A stretch of DNA of 64,000 nt, taken from the NCBI RefSeq assembly GCF_026651875.1, contig NZ_CP104067.1, forward strand, positions 5,446,501 through 5,510,500, read 5' to 3'. Made by a program: the position numbers and the translations under genes. Positions 60,515 through 64,000 of the stretch are shown one piece after another. The first letter of the stretch is position 1; each line of letters begins with the position of its first letter. The stretch is from Alicyclobacillus fastidiosus. Lineage in GTDB: Bacteria > Bacillota > Bacilli > Alicyclobacillales > Alicyclobacillaceae. The notes beneath the pieces were generated by a model that was given only the letters and a program-made list of their open reading frames with translations, had not been told where the DNA came from and did no database searches.

Positions 60515-62107
60515 TCAATGCAGCATAAACGCCGCCGTTTCGTCGTAGACCTGACGCTCTGCCGGATTCGCGGACTGTTCCGCGTCGAGCAATAGCTTAG
60601 ATCCGTCGTAATACGCGTGTGACACGTTGTTCGAACCAAATCCGTCGTTGCTAAGCTCATTGAGAAACGTCTGATAGAGCGACTCTGTCGTCGCGTCGAG
60701 CGCAGTGAGTTCAACCTCGATGCCCATGCCGTTGTGTGTGGCAATTTTCTCCGCGTTGCTGATGCGGTTGATGTTTGCACCAGCACCTTGTTCGATATAG
60801 TTCGGTTGCAACCACGCGGTGTCAAGGCCCAAGGTCTGCCACTGGGAAGTGCCGTTCGCGCCATAAAACGGGATCCAGAACAGCGGTAAGCCATTGCTGT
60901 GAGCCAACATCTGTGCCTGCTCAAAGATCTGTTGCTCGCCGGGGAGACCCGGATTGAACTGCTCGTGGTCCCAATACAGGCCAACCAGCTCCAAGTTCTG
61001 ATAGTTGGCGGATCTCCACTCATTGAGCAGCGTGTTGACATACCAGCTCATCGCCGCATCTCTCGCGTTCAAAGCGTCCGGGTCGGCCGCCGTACCATCG
61101 AAGTCGAGCAGTTGCCCGTCGACCGACCCGAAATTGACTGCCCCATACGGAAAATACGGTATGGACAAGACGACCTTCTCTTTGTAGCCGGGCCTGTTGA
61201 GAGACTCGTTCGCCAACGCAACGGCCCCGTTCAGTGCGCTCAGTTGCTGACCCGGTTGAAACAAGTCGTTTAAGTACGCCGTCCAACCGTCGACAGTGTC
61301 AGGGACGTTGGCATACGGGGAGAACAACATCGTGTCAAACAAGGGCGCGACTGCTTGTCCCGAGGGATTGATGTATTCCAGCATCGGCACAAAATCCCCT
61401 TCGGACCACGTTCCAAGTGGGCCGTAGCTCCCGGTCGGCACGAGCAGCATATTGGCAATCCCGTGCGCGTTGAGGGCGTTCGGCGTCAACGCCCCGACCG
61501 ACGTCGACTGCGCTGGCACCACGAGGGACGTTGGCAGCGCGCCCACAGATGTGGTACTTCCCGCGATATCCAACCCCCGCGCAAAGACAAACAGGTTGAC
61601 CGGGAACGACAGGCGAATCTCGTCCGTTTCTATACCGGCGCTGCTGTTGAACTGAAAGACCTGCGTCGTGTTTGTATCATCGCTCTCTGGAATACTGGTA
61701 GGTTGCGTTGCGAGCGAGTACCACTGACCGTTCGAGTAGGCTTCAAATTGCACGTCGCTCGGATAATAGATCCCTTGTGCCGCGTTTTGCTCCATCGTGA
61801 TCTCGACGTGCTGAACATCTACCGGGTTCGGAAACTGAATCGTGACGTCGCGCCCGCCTTGATGACAAAATCCGGTCCAATTGAAGTCATCGGTGAGCGC
61901 ATAGTGCTGATACTTTTGTTCATCCTCTTCAAAGACAGAATCAGCCAACCCGGTCACCGTCGTCGAAACGGTGCCAAGGTTCGTCAAGTCTTGCTGGGTC
62001 GCTGCCGGATCGACCGCGTCCGCCAATACGCGAGGCATCGCCGGTACCATCCCTAGGGCGACGAACGTCAGCGTCGTCATAAGCCACATCAGATGTCGCT
62101 TGTCCAT
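60515..62107 (-). CDS. Secreted DUF4855 protein
   Basis: A 530-residue exported protein with a signal peptide (cleavage near residue 30). Residues about 35-185 look like a discoidin-type carbohydrate-binding beta domain (VTIQFPNPVDVQHVEITMEQNAAQGIYYPSDVQFEAYSNG). Residues about 210-530 match DUF4855, a TIM-barrel-like family suspected to be glycosidases: EYINPSGQAVAPLFDTMLFSPYAN, LVGLYWDHEQF, PLFWIPFYGANG, TAWLQPNYI. Substrate unknown; its location opposite a polysaccharide operon and beside wall hydrolases suggests a surface glycan. ATG at 62107 behind AGGAGG. Confidence 0.8.
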   Translation of the reverse strand: MDKRHLMWLMTTLTFVALGMVPAMPRVLADAVDPAATQQDLTNLGTVSTTVTGLADSVFEEDEQKYQHYALTDDFNWTGFCHQGGRDVTIQFPNPVDVQHVEITMEQNAAQGIYYPSDVQFEAYSNGQWYSLATQPTSIPESDDTNTTQVFQFNSSAGIETDEIRLSFPVNLFVFARGLDIAGSTTSVGALPTSLVVPAQSTSVGALTPNALNAHGIANMLLVPTGSYGPLGTWSEGDFVPMLEYINPSGQAVAPLFDTMLFSPYANVPDTVDGWTAYLNDLFQPGQQLSALNGAVALANESLNRPGYKEKVVLSIPYFPYGAVNFGSVDGQLLDFDGTAADPDALNARDAAMSWYVNTLLNEWRSANYQNLELVGLYWDHEQFNPGLPGEQQIFEQAQMLAHSNGLPLFWIPFYGANGTSQWQTLGLDTAWLQPNYIEQGAGANINRISNAEKIATHNGMGIEVELTALDATTESLYQTFLNELSNDGFGSNNVSHAYYDGSKLLLDAEQSANPAERQVYDETAAFMLH

Positions 62108-62136
62108 AGTTCCTCCTAGATCTGTCTACACGAGTC

Positions 62137-62808
62137 TTATGTTAAAGAACCAGGTTGGAACGAGTTTGAGATTGCACTCGTGATTGCCCCATACTGACTC
62201 TGCTCGGACTTCGGGTATTGAATCTGGAGTTCGTACAGGTTGGTGCCCCCCACGAATACTTTCTCATAGACGATGTTCGACCCTTCGTAGCCTGAGACCA
62301 CACACCAGTTCGATCCGCTTTGTTGATACGTCACCTGCTCGTTGGCTGTGAGACTCGCCGCGACACTCTTCACGGTTTCGTGTTGGACGTTGTATTGGCC
62401 AAACGCCCGGACGGTCACCGAATTGTTATCCGTCGACCAACCCTGTCCGTCGCCGTCTTCCGGCGCTGGCCCCTTTTGATAGGCGGCAGGCACGCTCAGT
62501 GAAAACCCAAAACGGGGGTTTGTGTAGTTCACGTAGTCGACGCTGGAGCTGTTCGAGCCACTGGTCGTCGGATTGTCGCTGGAACCCGTCGTCGAATTTT
62601 GGTCTGTGTTCGACGCTGACCCCGTGCCATTCGCGTCGTTCGACGCGGCCGTATTCGCCGTATCGTTGTTTACACTGGAAGTCGTATTCGCCGACGTATT
62701 CGCCGTGCTCTCTGACGCACTTGGAGTTGTCGCTTGCTCCCCACAACCTGTCGCGACAAGTAGACTCAGCGCAACGCCAGAGACTAACCATTTATAGTTC
62801 GATTTCAA
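62137..62808 (-). CDS. Lipoprotein with Ser/Thr/Asn-rich linker
   Basis: A 223-residue lipoprotein with lipobox VATGC at residues 18-22, a long Ser/Thr/Asn/Asp linker (25-90) and a C-terminal domain of about 130 residues (YTNPRFGFSLSVPAAYQKGPAPEDGDG...), resembling small PsbP-like or DUF-type extracytoplasmic domains. Function unknown. The start is TTG at 62808 with AGGGGG upstream. It lies 29 bases before the DUF4855 gene on the same strand, so the pair may be co-transcribed. Confidence 0.75.
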   Translation of the reverse strand: MKSNYKWLVSGVALSLLVATGCGEQATTPSASESTANTSANTTSSVNNDTANTAASNDANGTGSASNTDQNSTTGSSDNPTTSGSNSSSVDYVNYTNPRFGFSLSVPAAYQKGPAPEDGDGQGWSTDNNSVTVRAFGQYNVQHETVKSVAASLTANEQVTYQQSGSNWCVVSGYEGSNIVYEKVFVGGTNLYELQIQYPKSEQSQYGAITSAISNSFQPGSLT

Positions 62809-62898
62809 TGTATTTACCCCCTCAACAATTCAGAGCGCCGTGAACTGACTCTTTGCCGGGAAAAGGTACGTGTTGATGCGCCCCCTTCCGCGAATGGC

Positions 62899-64000
62899 TT
62901 ACTGCTGCGCCGTCAAACTTGCCACCTGCGACGAAATGTAGCCGGTCAGCGGAGTACCTCCGCTACTCGAATCGTAGGCCTGTGTACTCACTTGAATTTG
63001 ATAGAATCCATTGGTTGCACTGGCCGACTGTGCGACGACGAAATCGCCGTTGTGCAGCGTCGCAATCTGCTGTGTCTCGTCACTGGAACTGTACACGGGG
63101 ATGGACGTGCTGGTGCTCGTTTGATTCCGCACTGTGACACGGTATACGTTAGTAAACTTCACGTATTGAGAGTCAACCCAACCTCGGTTTGCGACGTGAT
63201 ACCAAGGCACCACGTAGGGACCTGCCATCCCCTGCTCGATTTCATCGATTTGAACAGACTGCCCTGTAGGTATCGTCGGAGCGGAACCTGTGTATATGTA
63301 AGTGGTCCACATCGAATAGCTCCAGACGCCGTCCTGTTTCAATCCGTGCTTGGCCTCAAACTCTTTCACGGCAGCCGCAGTGGCAGGCCCATACTGTCCA
63401 TCGACCGTCAGCTTCGCGCCAATCTGTGCGTTCAAGTACCTCTGAACCTCCGTTACGTCCTCGCCGGAACTCCCATTTTGGAGAGTAGCGAAGTACATAT
63501 CGGAGATCCCAGCGCTCGTGCTCGGGTAATACGGCACGCCGCCGTAATACGCATTGGATGCGGTGGTGCCAGTGGCGCCGTTGAGATTATACGCCGGCTC
63601 GACATTGCTCTTTGGCTGCGGCACGGATGTGCTAGAAGGGTACTGTGTGTAATCACTGACACTCGATCCGCTGGAGGTAGCGAGCTCGTTCATCAGTGTC
63701 GCGATGCTGTTCGCCCAATTGGGGTCCGTCGCGTAGTTTACGTTCATGCCGTTGAGTGTTGGCGACACGTATTCGCTGCCACCTGGGTTCAAATAATTGT
63801 TTCGAACTTCCCACGCCTGAAATTGAATCGCGTAGGCGTCGCTCGGGAACATTCCTGCGTCGTCGCCCGGGTTTGCATCGTATGCGCCATACCCGAACAG
63901 GTTGTTCTTCGCCAGTGCAATCTGACTCTTTCCCCACGCGCTCTCTAAAATTGCGTGCGAGACGAGATAGTTTGCATCCACGCCATACGTGTTCTGGGCA
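62899..64000 (-). CDS. Modular GH73-type peptidoglycan hydrolase (5' end outside window)
   Basis: The frame continues past the right edge, so only the C-terminal 367 codons are seen, from AQNTYGVDANYLVSHAILESAWG onward. It has the glucosaminidase domain (NNLFGYGAYDANPGDDAGMFPSDAYAIQFQAWEVRNNYL), a PG-binding domain (GSSGEDVTEVQRYLNAQIG ... VDGQYGPATAAAVKEFEAKHGLKQDGVW) and a C-terminal SH3-like part. The order and most residues match the 17311-19341 protein, so these are paralogs. The predicted role is wall glycan hydrolysis. No start codon is assigned. Confidence 0.85.
   Translation of the reverse strand, partial: AQNTYGVDANYLVSHAILESAWGKSQIALAKNNLFGYGAYDANPGDDAGMFPSDAYAIQFQAWEVRNNYLNPGGSEYVSPTLNGMNVNYATDPNWANSIATLMNELATSSGSSVSDYTQYPSSTSVPQPKSNVEPAYNLNGATGTTASNAYYGGVPYYPSTSAGISDMYFATLQNGSSGEDVTEVQRYLNAQIGAKLTVDGQYGPATAAAVKEFEAKHGLKQDGVWSYSMWTTYIYTGSAPTIPTGQSVQIDEIEQGMAGPYVVPWYHVANRGWVDSQYVKFTNVYRVTVRNQTSTSTSIPVYSSSDETQQIATLHNGDFVVAQSASATNGFYQIQVSTQAYDSSSGGTPLTGYISSQVASLTAQQ

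Overview
The window looks like a chromosomal segment of a moderately GC-rich, spore-former-type Bacillota. An Alicyclobacillus-like organism fits best. This is an inference from gene content and style: strong GGAGG-type ribosome sites, many TTG and GTG starts, secreted LysM/NlpC, GH18, GH73 and DUF4855 proteins, a Bacillus-style anaerobic cobalamin operon with a CbiH60-type fusion, and TenI/ThiO/YkoE thiamine genes. I see no rRNA, tRNA, CRISPR array or intact insertion sequence.

Layout. 1-5.6 kb: truncated SulP transporter, aldo/keto reductase, secreted transglutaminase-like protein, LysM-NlpC/P60 hydrolase, RluA-type pseudouridine synthase. 5.8-8.5 kb: a decaying glycan island in which an intact GtrA flippase and a GT2 glycosyltransferase sit between remnants of a membrane glycosyltransferase, a YkcB-like mannosyltransferase and galU. 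8.7-17 kb: a catabolic region with a maleate-isomerase-like enzyme, MFS carrier and GntR regulator that share an operator motif, an aromatic-exporter remnant, a three-subunit molybdenum hydroxylase and a MetE-like methyltransferase. 17-21.5 kb: two large exported wall or spore proteins sharing the same tandem stalk domains, then a shortened membrane protein. 21.6-27.5 kb: an organic-acid cluster (ACS-type MFS carrier, CitE-like lyase, class III CoA transferase) and an amino-acid ABC importer with an ArgR-box-like site.

27.6-40.3 kb is one long minus-strand cobalamin operon under a B12 riboswitch: cbiX, cobA, cbiH60, cbiJ, cbiC, cbiD, cbiET, cbiL, cbiF, cbiG, cbiA, a 2Fe-2S protein and a CobC-like phosphatase. 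It covers uroporphyrinogen III to cobyrinate a,c-diamide; the later cobinamide and nucleotide-loop genes are not here. 40.4-47.5 kb holds thiamine genes: thiF, divergent tenI-thiO-thiS-thiG behind an unidentified attenuator, thiC behind a TPP riboswitch, and a ykoE-type transporter subunit behind a second TPP riboswitch.

47.6-56.6 kb: APC permease, ROK repressor with its own promoter and operator, YihY and VanZ membrane proteins, a His-rich secreted protein, and a sugar/polyol cluster (two Gfo/Idh/MocA dehydrogenases flanking an AraC regulator). 56.8-60.4 kb: the most interesting locus, a small leader peptide with a Pro-Pro-Pro motif, a GH16 glycanase, a synthase strikingly like class I hyaluronan synthases, and a nucleotide-sugar dehydrogenase of the UDP-HexNAc rather than UDP-glucose type. 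It probably makes and trims an extracellular polysaccharide. 60.5-64 kb: a DUF4855 protein, a lipoprotein and the 3' part of a GH73 wall hydrolase paralogous to the one at 17.3 kb.
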